Assembly: GCA_026004795.1 (NCBI GenBank)
Contig: BPJV01000015.1
Coordinates: forward strand, 1-39,986
Source: Pirellulaceae bacterium
GTDB lineage: Bacteria; Planctomycetota; Planctomycetia; Pirellulales; Pirellulaceae
Direction of reading: 5' to 3'
DNA length: 39,986 nt
Below are positions 6,787 through 13,591 of this stretch, in pieces. The translations under genes and the position numbers were made by a program. The first letter of the stretch is position 1, and each line of letters starts with the position of its first letter. Below the pieces are notes generated by a model. That model did no database searches. It was not told the DNA's origin and was given only the letters and a program-made list of their open reading frames with translations.

Positions 6787-7835
6787 TCGGGTAAGGGCCA
6801 TCCTTGCGGATGACCCTCCCCACACCACCTGACATGCGGGTCCGCATCAGGCGGTTCCGCGAAGTGGAGCAAGCTGTGCCCATAAAGTCTTCATGCGGAT
6901 CAGTCCTTGTTCGGCAAGCCATGCATTGGTCAGCCCGACGCCGCTGGCGATTGTCCTTGACATGTGCCAGTAGCTTTGTCGGCTGCGAGCGTGGCGGATT
7001 GCCTGACGTCGGGGGACGCCGAGTCGGATGAGCGTGTCACGTCGACGGTTGGGGCGGCGCCACTGTTTCCAGTAGCACATCCGGATGCGGCGACGCATCC
7101 ACTGGTCGAGTCGATCGAACTGCTTCAGCTGCGACGCCAGGCCGAAATATCCCATCCAGCCGCGAATATACGATCGCAGTTCGCTCAGGCGACGATCCAT
7201 CGAGATGCCCCGGCTGCGGCCGGTGATCTGGCGGATACGTTGCTTGAACTTGCGGAGGGATTTCGCCGCTACGTTGATCGTCGCCCGTGACTTCACGAAC
7301 GCAAAGCCGAGAAACTCGAACTCCTTGCTCGGCACCACGCGGCTCTTCTCCTGGTTCACCACCAGTCGAAGTGTTTCGGTCAGGTAGCGGGACACCGACG
7401 CCATGATCCGCTCGGCAGCACGCTGCGATTTCGCAAAGATCGCGAAATCATCGGCATACCTCACGAAGGGCAAACCGCGGCGCTCCAGCTCCTTGTCCAG
7501 ATCGTCAAGCAATATGTTGCTTAACAACGGACTGAGCGGGCGTTTGAGAACGGCTTCGTGATGTTGTGCTCACTCGCCGACCCGAACCGGCCTTATATGG
7601 CGTTTCTGTTCGTAACCTCGCAGCTTTGACGAGAATGTGACCGGCGGCGAAATCAGGCCGGCACTTACGCACACATTCGCAGGCTTCCTCCCCACGGTCG
7701 GTCACCCTTCCGCAGTTGCCCTCGTCTAGTACTTTGTCAATCGGAGCCATCATTTGGTATACTGATCTCCTTGAGACTCTCAAACTCGTACAGGGGACTT
7801 GCACCCCATGACAATCACGCCCATGCCGGGCGTAC
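6786..7835 (-). mobile_element. Group II intron C, exact 1,000-bp deletion derivative
   Basis: The ends match copies A and B. Aligned to copy A there are no other length differences: the left part is 746 nt up to the breakpoint and the right part 298 nt after it in both. The breakpoint lies in CTGAGCGG (7532-7539), which occurs in copy A at 2977-2984 and 3977-3984. Deletion between those 8-bp repeats removes exactly 1,000 bp, taking the maturase N-terminal half and its leader. Several point differences from A in the 3′ third show it is not a very recent copy. It is inserted in the R″ box of the cassette holding the two genes at 5786-6786. Confidence 0.85.
6847..7539 (-). pseudogene. Maturase fragment of intron C, lacking its N-terminal half
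   Basis: The remaining frame covers the second half of the reverse transcriptase domain, including LSNILLDDLDKELERRGLPF and the YADD site, and the entire C-terminal maturase region to LAPLRGTA. The N-terminal part, with RT1 to RT4, is removed by the 1,000-bp deletion. Substitutions relative to copy A include FDRLD preceded by Q instead of L and RRPNRRRDT instead of RRPKRRREM. It cannot be an active reverse transcriptase. Confidence 0.88.
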
Positions 7836-7920
7836 ACAATGCAATGCACCGGAGCCGCGAAGACGGGCGTTTTCAAATGGACAATCACTCGTCGCGGCCC
7901 GGTGATTGCGGACGTTGAAC
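7836..7920 (+). other. Integron attC site 3, part right of intron C
   Basis: L″ at 7841-7860 reads GCAAT-g-CACCGG-a-GCCGCGA and pairs with L′ at 7892-7909 (TCGCGGC-CCGGTG-ATTGC), with G7846 and A7853 extrahelical. R′ is GTTGAAC at 7914-7920, a full match to the GTTRRRY consensus. R″ lies left of intron C: CGCTA at 6781-6785 plus ACAA at 7836-7839 gives CGCTAACAA. This is the exact complement of the start of its own cassette (GTTAGCG at 5743). Confidence 0.85.
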
Positions 7921-7963
7921 TAAGCCGCTTCGCGGAAGTCATTTTCTTCGACCACTCATTCGG

Positions 7964-8046
7964 GTCGTCCGCGCTGTAGGGAATGTCCGCGCTGGAACAA
8001 TCGTCCGCGCGATGAGGGTCGTCCGCGCGATGAGAGTCGTCCGCGC
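7964..8046 (+). repeat. Cluster of five short repeats built on (T)GTCCGCGC
   Basis: TCGTCCGCGC occurs near 7965, 8001, 8020 and 8038, with a variant ATGTCCGCGC near 7984. Spacing is about 17 to 19 nt, and the units near 8001 and 8020 share the longer form CGTCCGCGCGATGAG. The cluster lies just left of the recombinase gene. Such repeats could be binding sites for the recombinase or the transposase at the element's terminus; this is inferred from position only. Confidence 0.6.
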
Positions 8047-8214
8047 TGTAATGTCTCTCTGAGGATGATATCTGGCATTCTTGCCCCGCCCGTCAAGTTT
8101 CTACTTGCGCGATGCCTTGTTCTGAAGCATGCTTCCGGTAGTCAGGCCGAATGGCCAATTGCCGATCCAGCAACTCTACCTAGCGAGGCAGCCTTGACGC
8201 CCTTTAAGAAACGA

Positions 8215-9120
8215 ATGAATGGTTATATCAAGCGGATGGCCGAGGACATGCAACTGCGGAACTTCTCGCCCAGTACCATCGACTCCTACACCTACCACGT
8301 CGACAAGTTCTGCCAGCACTTCGGCAAGACCGCAGACCGGCTGGGCCCCGAAGAGATCCGGTTGTATCAGTTGCACCTGGTCAATGAGAAGAAAGTTTCC
8401 TGGAGCAGCTTCAACCAAGCCGTTTGTGGCCTAAGGTTTCTGTACACCGTGACGCTCGGCAAGGACTGGGCCATCAAACACATTCCATTCGGCAAACGAC
8501 CCAAAAAACTGCCGACTGTGCTCTCCAACGAAGAAGCTTGCCGGTTATTCGAATGCCTTCACAACCCCAAACACCATGCCGTCCTGCTGACTTGCTATGC
8601 AGCCGGCCTGAGACTCAGCGAGGCGACGCACCTGAGGGTGGCCGACATCGACGGCGACCGTTCGCAACTGACGATCCGCCACGGCAAGGGGCGCAAGGCC
8701 CGAGTTGTCCCAGCATCCCCGCGACTGCTCGAGGCACTGCGAACGTATTGGAAGATCGACCGGCCGCGGGACTTTCTGTTTCCCGGCAAGACGCCCGACA
8801 GCCCGCTCTCTTCGGCGACGGTCCAGAAAGCATGCAAGCTGGCGGTGGCCAAGGCGGCAATCACCAAGCCGGCCGTCACCCCACACACGTTGCGGCACAG
8901 TTGGGCCACCGGAATGCTCGAAGCGGGCGTGGACTTGCTGACCATCAGCAAACTGATGGGACATTCCAGCTTCGTCACCACGATGGTCTACCTGCACGTC
9001 CGGCGTCAGCATCTGGACCGGTCGCCCAGCCCGATCGACTGGTTGCCGGTGAGGCAATGTCCGCGATGGGCCGAGCCACGACAGGACGATCCGCCGACCA
9101 AGAGCAACGGCCGCGGGTGA
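8215..9120 (+). CDS. Tyrosine recombinase (XerD-like integrase) of an IS91-like element
   Basis: The 301-aa protein has a SAM-like N-terminal domain (MAEDMQLRNFSPSTIDSYTY) and a complete catalytic domain. Arg133 is in AAGLRLSEATHLR, the beta-hairpin Lys in HGKGRKAR, His224 and Arg227 in HTLRHSW, His250 in LMGHSS, and the nucleophile Tyr259 in TMVYLH. ATG 8215 matches the family start; the frame is open to 8065 but the extra 50 residues look unrelated. It lacks the extra helix typical of integron integrases (IntI), which lies between the second and third catalytic boxes, so it is not the integrase of this cassette array. Its end overlaps the IS91-type transposase start by 64 nt, so the two are likely co-expressed. 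Confidence 0.9.
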   Translation: MNGYIKRMAEDMQLRNFSPSTIDSYTYHVDKFCQHFGKTADRLGPEEIRLYQLHLVNEKKVSWSSFNQAVCGLRFLYTVTLGKDWAIKHIPFGKRPKKLPTVLSNEEACRLFECLHNPKHHAVLLTCYAAGLRLSEATHLRVADIDGDRSQLTIRHGKGRKARVVPASPRLLEALRTYWKIDRPRDFLFPGKTPDSPLSSATVQKACKLAVAKAAITKPAVTPHTLRHSWATGMLEAGVDLLTISKLMGHSSFVTTMVYLHVRRQHLDRSPSPIDWLPVRQCPRWAEPRQDDPPTKSNGRG

Positions 9121-10391
9121 TCGATTTATTGCGGCAGTTCACTCCGCGGTTCATGATGCGGAATCGTACGCATCCCCAAGTCAAGAGCGTCCTGTCGAAG
9201 ATTCTGCTCTGCCGCACGGCGGTCCTGAAAGGACACGTCTATGAGTGCAACCGTTGTCGGTCGCGGATCAACGTGTACAACTCGTGCACCGACCGGCACT
9301 GTCCGCAGTGTGGGGGAGCCAGGCGGGCGGACTGGATGGACAAGAGCGCCGAAGTCCTGCTGCCCGGCGTGCCGTACTTTCAAGTCGTCTTCACGCTGCC
9401 CGACAAACTTTCGTCGTTGATTCTCGGAAATCGGAGCGAGCTTTACAGCTTGTTGTTTCAAAGTGCTTGGCGGGCTCTCGATAGTGAACTTCGCCGCACG
9501 GGCAAGTTCCACCCGGCGGCACTGATGATTCTCCACACATGAAACCAACAGTTGGAACACCATCCGCATATTCACGCGGTGGTTCCCGGAGCCGGACCGT
9601 CGCTCGACGAGGACCGGTGGGTCGTGGCGAAACATCCAAGGCACCGCCGTCGCAAGAAGCCGTACCTGACCGATCATGTCGAACTTGGCCGGGCCTTTCG
9701 CAAGTGCTTCGTTCGCGGTCTGAGACGACTGCTTCGCAAGGGAACGCTCAAGCTCGGCGGAAGCGTGGAGTTTCTGAACGGTCCAGCTCAACGCGACGCC
9801 TGGCTCAACGAGCTCGAAGCGACTGACTGGAACGTGTTCATCGAAGGCCCTCCCAGCGGCCACAGCGACCCGGCGAATGTCATCAAGTACTTGGCCCGTT
9901 ACCTGACCGGCGGTCCGATCGCCGACAGCCGCATCATTCGTGCCAACCAGGACGAAGTCTGGTTCTGGGCCCGGCCCAAACGAGCTTCGGGCAAAAAGCG
10001 ACGCGGCATGCACAAGCCGCGGCCATTCCGCCTCGCCGCGGATCAGTTTATGACGCGATGGACAACTCACATCTTACCCAAAGGCTTTACCAGGTCCCGT
10101 TCCTATGGCGGCTACCATTCCCGCAAGCGAAAAAGTTATCTCAATCGATGTCGTGAACTGCAGTGCCCGAAGCCAGCCGAAGAACCCGTCGACGAGATGA
10201 CAAATCCAGTCATTGCCAGTTCACAACCCGAACTCCGTTGTCCGCGTTGTGAGGGCGAGCTTGCCTGCATTCAAAGCAGCAAGCGCCCCAGTTGGCGGCA
10301 AATCTTCGACCGCGACATCTACCAGGTCGCGGGCTTATACAGTCCGATGTTCCACGTGCTCTCTCGCGCCCCGCCTCGGAGACCGCGTTGA
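9057..10391 (+). pseudogene. IS91-family transposase (Y2 HUH), interrupted by one in-frame TGA
   Basis: From ATG 9057 the frame runs to TGA 9540-9542 and continues in the same frame to 10391, 444 codons in all. The N-terminal zinc-finger-like region has CNRCRSRINVYNSCTDRHCPQC. After the stop come the HUH motif (HHPHIHAVVPG) and the paired tyrosines (VIKYLARYLTG), which are the catalytic elements of IS91 rolling-circle transposases. A C-terminal ELRCPRCEGEL zinc knuckle follows. The stop falls where relatives have Trp (LHT-W-x-Q-x-L-E-H-H), so TGG to TGA is the simplest explanation. A 161-residue zinc-finger fragment and a separate catalytic part could still be made, but normal activity is unlikely. 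Confidence 0.85.
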
Positions 10392-10627
10392 CCATGAAAC
10401 TTATCGCCACCGGGCCGCCTTCCATTCAACTCGTCTCCGGGCGAGCCCGCCGCCGATGCGCTTGGGCCGCCCATACTGCCTTTCTGTTCGGACAACATCA
10501 TCCATCCGCTGAAGCTGTGGCACTTTCCTTGGGCGCGAAATTGTTTGACCGGCAGTGACGATTTGCTACGATGTTAGGCAAAGGAGGCCGCCGTTGCAGT
10601 GCAATCCGCATACCGCGACAGCGGCAA

Positions 10628-10687
10628 GTTCAACGCCAAATCTATCCATCGACATCCTGTCACTGGATAGATTCCAATACGTTAGCT
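10628..10687 (+). other. Probable attC site 4 of the IS91-occupied cassette
   Basis: R″ is GTTCAAC (10628-10634), a perfect RYYYAAC match and the exact complement of the R′/cassette start GTTGAAC at 7914. R′ is GTTAGCT (10681-10687). Between them a hairpin pairs AATCTATCCA (10639-10648) with TGGATAGATT (10664-10673), with GACA/TGTC above it. Unlike attC1 to attC3 the L boxes pair perfectly without extrahelical bases, which makes this call less certain. If right, the cassette runs from 7915 to 10681 and has been filled by the IS91-like element. Confidence 0.5.
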
Positions 10688-10714
10688 GGCAATCCATATC
10701 GAAAAGGTCGTCAC

Positions 10715-11251
10715 ATGCGTCAAAACATTTCTGTCACGCTCGCTGTGGCGTTGGCCTTCTTGGTGAGTGCGCAAACGGCAGCTGAAGACGGCCGTGTCGA
10801 ATACCAAGCTGAGATCGATGCCGACATTGACGCCGTATGGAAGGCGTTCACAACAGGTGCGGGCCTCCAATCATGGATGGCGCCGCTTGCCGAGATTGAG
10901 CTTGTTGTGGGCGGCAAGATGAAAGCCAATTACAACGCAGAAGGGGAAATCGGCGACTCCACGACGATCGAAAACACCATCCTGTCGTTTGATCCGAAAC
11001 GCATGCTGTCTCTCAAGGCAACGAAATTCCCGGAAGGCTTTCCTTTTGAAGAAACCGCGAAGGCCACATGGTCCGTTTTCTACTTTTCAGAACTTCCGTC
11101 CTCTCGCACCAAAGTCACCGTGGTTGGCCTTGGATACTCCGACACCGAACCGTCGCGACGAATGCGAGAGTTCTTTGCAATTGCCAATAAACAATTGCTC
11201 GACAGACTCAATGAGTCGCTGAAGAAGCAAAGGGCGAACGCACCGCAGTAG
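10715..11251 (+). CDS. Exported SRPBCC/AHSA1-like protein (178 aa), cassette-encoded
   Basis: The start is ATG 10715 with AAAAGG 7 nt upstream; the longer open frame to 10571 would run through the attC4 site. Residues 1-23 are a signal peptide (MRQNISVTLAVALAFLVSAQ, cleavage after about TAA). The mature part follows the START-like/AHSA1 pattern: VEYQAEIDADIDAVWKAFTT, GLQSWMAPLAEIELVVGGKM, then ENTILSFDPKRMLSLKA and TKVTVVGLGYSD. Such domains bind hydrophobic ligands or help chaperones; the ligand here cannot be told. The cassette start TTAGCTGG and its end CCAGATAA are complementary except at one base, supporting a single cassette that is now capped by intron relic D. Confidence 0.82.
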   Translation: MRQNISVTLAVALAFLVSAQTAAEDGRVEYQAEIDADIDAVWKAFTTGAGLQSWMAPLAEIELVVGGKMKANYNAEGEIGDSTTIENTILSFDPKRMLSLKATKFPEGFPFEETAKATWSVFYFSELPSSRTKVTVVGLGYSDTEPSRRMREFFAIANKQLLDRLNESLKKQRANAPQ

Positions 11252-11270
11252 ATGGCGCGGGCCCCAGATA

Positions 11271-11515
11271 ATCGGGTAAGAGCCATCCCTGCGGTTGACT
11301 CACCCCACATCACCGGACGTGCGGGGGCGCATCAGGTGGTTCCGCGAAGCGGAGCAAGCTGCGCCCATAGAAGTCTTGTCGACCGGCCATTGGGCGGGCT
11401 CGTGCGAATGCAGTTGCCCTCGTCCAGTCCCTTTTCAATCGGAGCTATCACTTGACATACTGATCTCGTTGAAACTCGCAACTGCTCATGCCGTCCCTGC
11501 GGGACTGTTGGGAAA
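11271..11515 (-). mobile_element. Group II intron D, eroded relic
   Basis: The 3′ end ATCGGGTAAG (plus strand) and degraded domains V and VI are recognisable at 11271-11345. The last 13 maturase residues (LLWAQLAPLRGTT) and about 90 nt of the conserved 5′ region (11410-11480, CAGTTGCCCTCGTC and CAATCGGAGC) also remain. The rest of the maturase is gone, and the 5′ end differs from the other copies. It follows AGATA, which with ACAA at about 11515 would give AGATAACAA, the R″ box of the SRPBCC cassette. An L″/L′ pair for this fifth attC is not convincing. Confidence 0.65.
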
Positions 11516-11550
11516 CAATGCGCCATCCAACTCCGGGCTCACGCCTGAAG

Positions 11551-12342
11551 CTAGATCATTCGGCCGCTTCGCGGCTGCAAGTTGGTGCCATCGGGATCGT
11601 GCCATCTTTCTTTTTGCACTTCAGTGCCATCCCAAGTGCTGGCAAAATCGATCTTGGTCCGTTCGACCGTGGGAGTCGGCGGCACCGGTTCTAGATCGGC
11701 CAAGTAGATGGCGGTCCTCGGGCGGTCCTCGGCGTCGGTCTCATGACTGCAATCCCAGGAGACGACCGCCCGCGTGTCGCTTAAGGGAACGAATCCCGGA
11801 TAGGAGCAATCGCCATCGCTGAGCAGATCAGCGCACCGATGTACGTTACCATCGTGCTACCAGTACAGCGTCGTCGTGCAGTCTCGCTCGGTCATTCGCC
11901 GCCCGCCAACGAGCAATCGAGATCCCCGGTACTTAAGCAGCGGGCCGCCGATGAAGGTGCCCAGATCCGCGTGTTTCCAGTTGTCGCACGGGGTCGGGCC
12001 TTCGATCTATTCGGTAAGGTTCCTTCCGCCTCGACCGACGGCCCGCAAGGTGCCGCGGGGGGCAAACAGAAAGGTGCCGCGGGGGGCGAACAGAAAGGTG
12101 GTCTCATCCCCATTTGCCGATTGAAAAATGGGGCCGATGCGCCGAGGCAGCCCATCGCCGCTGACCAGCATGACGGACTCAACGTTCGGTCCCTCGCCGC
12201 GGCGGCGTGCGTCAAAGTGTTGTTTACGGCGGCCGCATAGGTAGGCCTGGTCCTTGAATATCGCCGCGTGCCAGAGGTAATGCCCAAAGGCCCCCTCCAA
12301 CATTCGCGGCTGGCTCCACGATCGGCCAGCCTGGCATTTCAC
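11551..12342 (-). pseudogene. Propeller/sialidase-like (BNR-type) protein remnant
   Basis: One minus-strand frame from about 12342 to TAG 11551 reads a 264-codon C-terminal part of a family common in planctomycetes and often annotated as exo-alpha-sialidase. Recognisable pieces are FGHYLWHAAIF, AYLCGRRKQHFDARRRGEGP, NGDETTFLF, DLGTFIGGPLLKYRGSRLLVGGRR, DCSYPGFVPLSDTRAVVSW and RTAIYLADLEP. Two in-frame TAG codons break it, at 12007-12009 and 11857-11859. The N-terminal part is missing, and an 8-residue repeat (FLFAPRGT twice) has been added. It is a dead gene at the edge of the accessory region. The substrate of the family is not certain. Confidence 0.72.
12049..12096. repeat. Tandem duplication of a 24-bp unit
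   Basis: Two adjacent 24-bp units (12049-12072 and 12073-12096) begin GGTGCCGCGGGGGGC and differ at one base (A or G after GGC). On the minus strand they encode FLFAPRGT twice within the decayed propeller gene. The length keeps the frame. Confidence 0.85.
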
Positions 12343-12503
12343 CAGTCAGGCTCCAGGTTTATACTTCACGCCGATCGAACATCCTCGCTGGAGGATTCCC
12401 TCCTCCACGATGCATTCCCTCGACAGTGAGTGTGTTCAGTTTTCTCGGCGGTAAGTGAATTTTGGTGGCCACCTCGGCGAACCTAAGGCGGTACGGAGCA
12501 ACC

Positions 12504-13560
12504 ATGCAGGCAGCGGTCGACGTTATACCAATCGAACGAGCAACAGCCCCGTACTTTTTCGGCATCGACGTCGGCGGAACGAACATCAAGATCGGGCTGG
12601 TTGACGACAGGGGGCAAACCCTGGCTGTTCGAAAGCATCCCCACGCGGGCCGACGAGGGACCGCAGCAAGCAGTTGAGCGTATCGCTGCCACCTGCCGCC
12701 AATTGTCCACGTCGGCTGGTGTACCAATGGGGGAGATCCCGGCTGCTGGTCTTGGGACCCCGGGCCCGTTGTGCTTGACGCGAGGCATGCTTCTCGATCC
12801 TTCGCACTTTCCCAAGTGGCACCACTTTGCCATTCGGGATGCCGTCTCCCAGGCCTTGGGGATCCCTGTCCGCTTTCTCAACGACGCCAATGCGGCAGCC
12901 TATGGTGAATTCTGGATCGGAGTGGGGAAAGATCACCCGAGCCTGGCGATGTTCACCTTGGGAACCGGCGTCGGCGGGGGATTGATCTACGAAGGTATGC
13001 TGATCAATGGGGCCAATAGTTTCGGAAGTGAGTGTGGCCATTTCATCGTCGACAGCCGTCCTGACGCGCGGTTATGCGTATGGGGAGGCGGAAGAGGCCA
13101 ATTGGAGGCGTATGCGAGTGCCAGTGCGGTGGCGGCTCGAGCGACCGAAGCGGTGACGGCCGGACTGCCGACCTCGTTGGCGGACACCTATCGGAGCAAC
13201 GGTAAGTTGACGGCAAAAGATGTCTATGAAGCGGCGAAGGCGGGGGACCAATTCTCGCTGGAACTGATCGATGAGACCGCCTTCTATTTGGGAATCGGTG
13301 TGGCGGATGCCGTGCACGCTATCGATCCGGGCCTGGTCGTATTGGGAGGCGCGATGAACTTCGGCGGCGCGGAGTCGCCCATTGGCCGTCGATTCCTCGA
13401 GGGCGTGGTGGCTGAATTCCGACGACGCACGTTTCCCAACGTGGCTGCTGGTACGACCGTACAGTTCGCAACGTTGGGTGCGGCGGCCGGCTACGTTGGA
13501 GCCGCCGGGTTCGCGCGCTGCAAATATTATGATGAAAAGAAAGCTCCCGTTACGGAGTGA
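12504..13560 (+). CDS. ROK-family sugar kinase (glucokinase-like), with a one-base frameshift
   Basis: Start ATG 12504 (MQAAVDVIPIERATAPYFFG). The nucleotide-binding motif FFGIDVGGTNIKIGLVDDRG is in one frame; from the run of five G at 12610-12614 the remainder continues one base out, with ESIPTRADEGPQQ to the end. Removing one G gives VDDRGKPWLFESIPT and a continuous protein of about 351 aa, the usual ROK size. Further motifs are GLGTPGPL, FLNDANAAAYGE (catalytic Asp), FTLGTGVGGGLI and GSECGHF. The ROK zinc motif (CxCGxxGC) is reduced to LCVWGGGRGQLEAYAS, so only one cysteine remains. The reaction would be ATP-dependent phosphorylation of a hexose. Whether the frameshift is real or a homopolymer sequencing error cannot be told here. 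Confidence 0.82.
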
Positions 13561-13591
13561 TCCCTGAAAACTGGATGGAGTAGCCATTACT

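Larger units (their letters stand above)
7961..10600 (+). mobile_element. IS91-like element with an accessory tyrosine recombinase
   Basis: A tyrosine recombinase gene overlaps an IS91-type (Y2 HUH) transposase gene, a pairing often seen in IS91-family elements. The left side carries a cluster of short repeats (7964-8046). The exact ends are not visible, because IS91 elements have no inverted repeats or target duplications; I place them between the attC3 R′ box (7920) and the attC4 R″ box (10628). The transposase is interrupted by a stop codon, so the element is probably immobile unless helped. The stretch 10392-10627 has no convincing gene. Confidence 0.7.

Noticed and set aside
7964-8046. 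Short repeat cluster as a CRISPR array
   Set aside because: The repeats are about 10-15 bp with spacers of only a few bases, and no cas genes are present.
8215-9120. Tyrosine recombinase as the integron integrase IntI
   Set aside because: It lacks the extra IntI helix, overlaps an IS91-type transposase gene, and reads in the same direction as the cassettes from inside a cassette rather than divergently next to an attI site.
10573-10579. GTTAGGC as an attC R′ box
   Set aside because: It fits the consensus, but no complementary GCCTAAC or paired L boxes are found upstream. GTTAGCT at 10681 fits the cassette borders better.
10571-10714. N-terminal extension of the SRPBCC protein (start at 10571)
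   Set aside because: It would run through the attC4-like hairpin and place a signal peptide in the middle of the protein.
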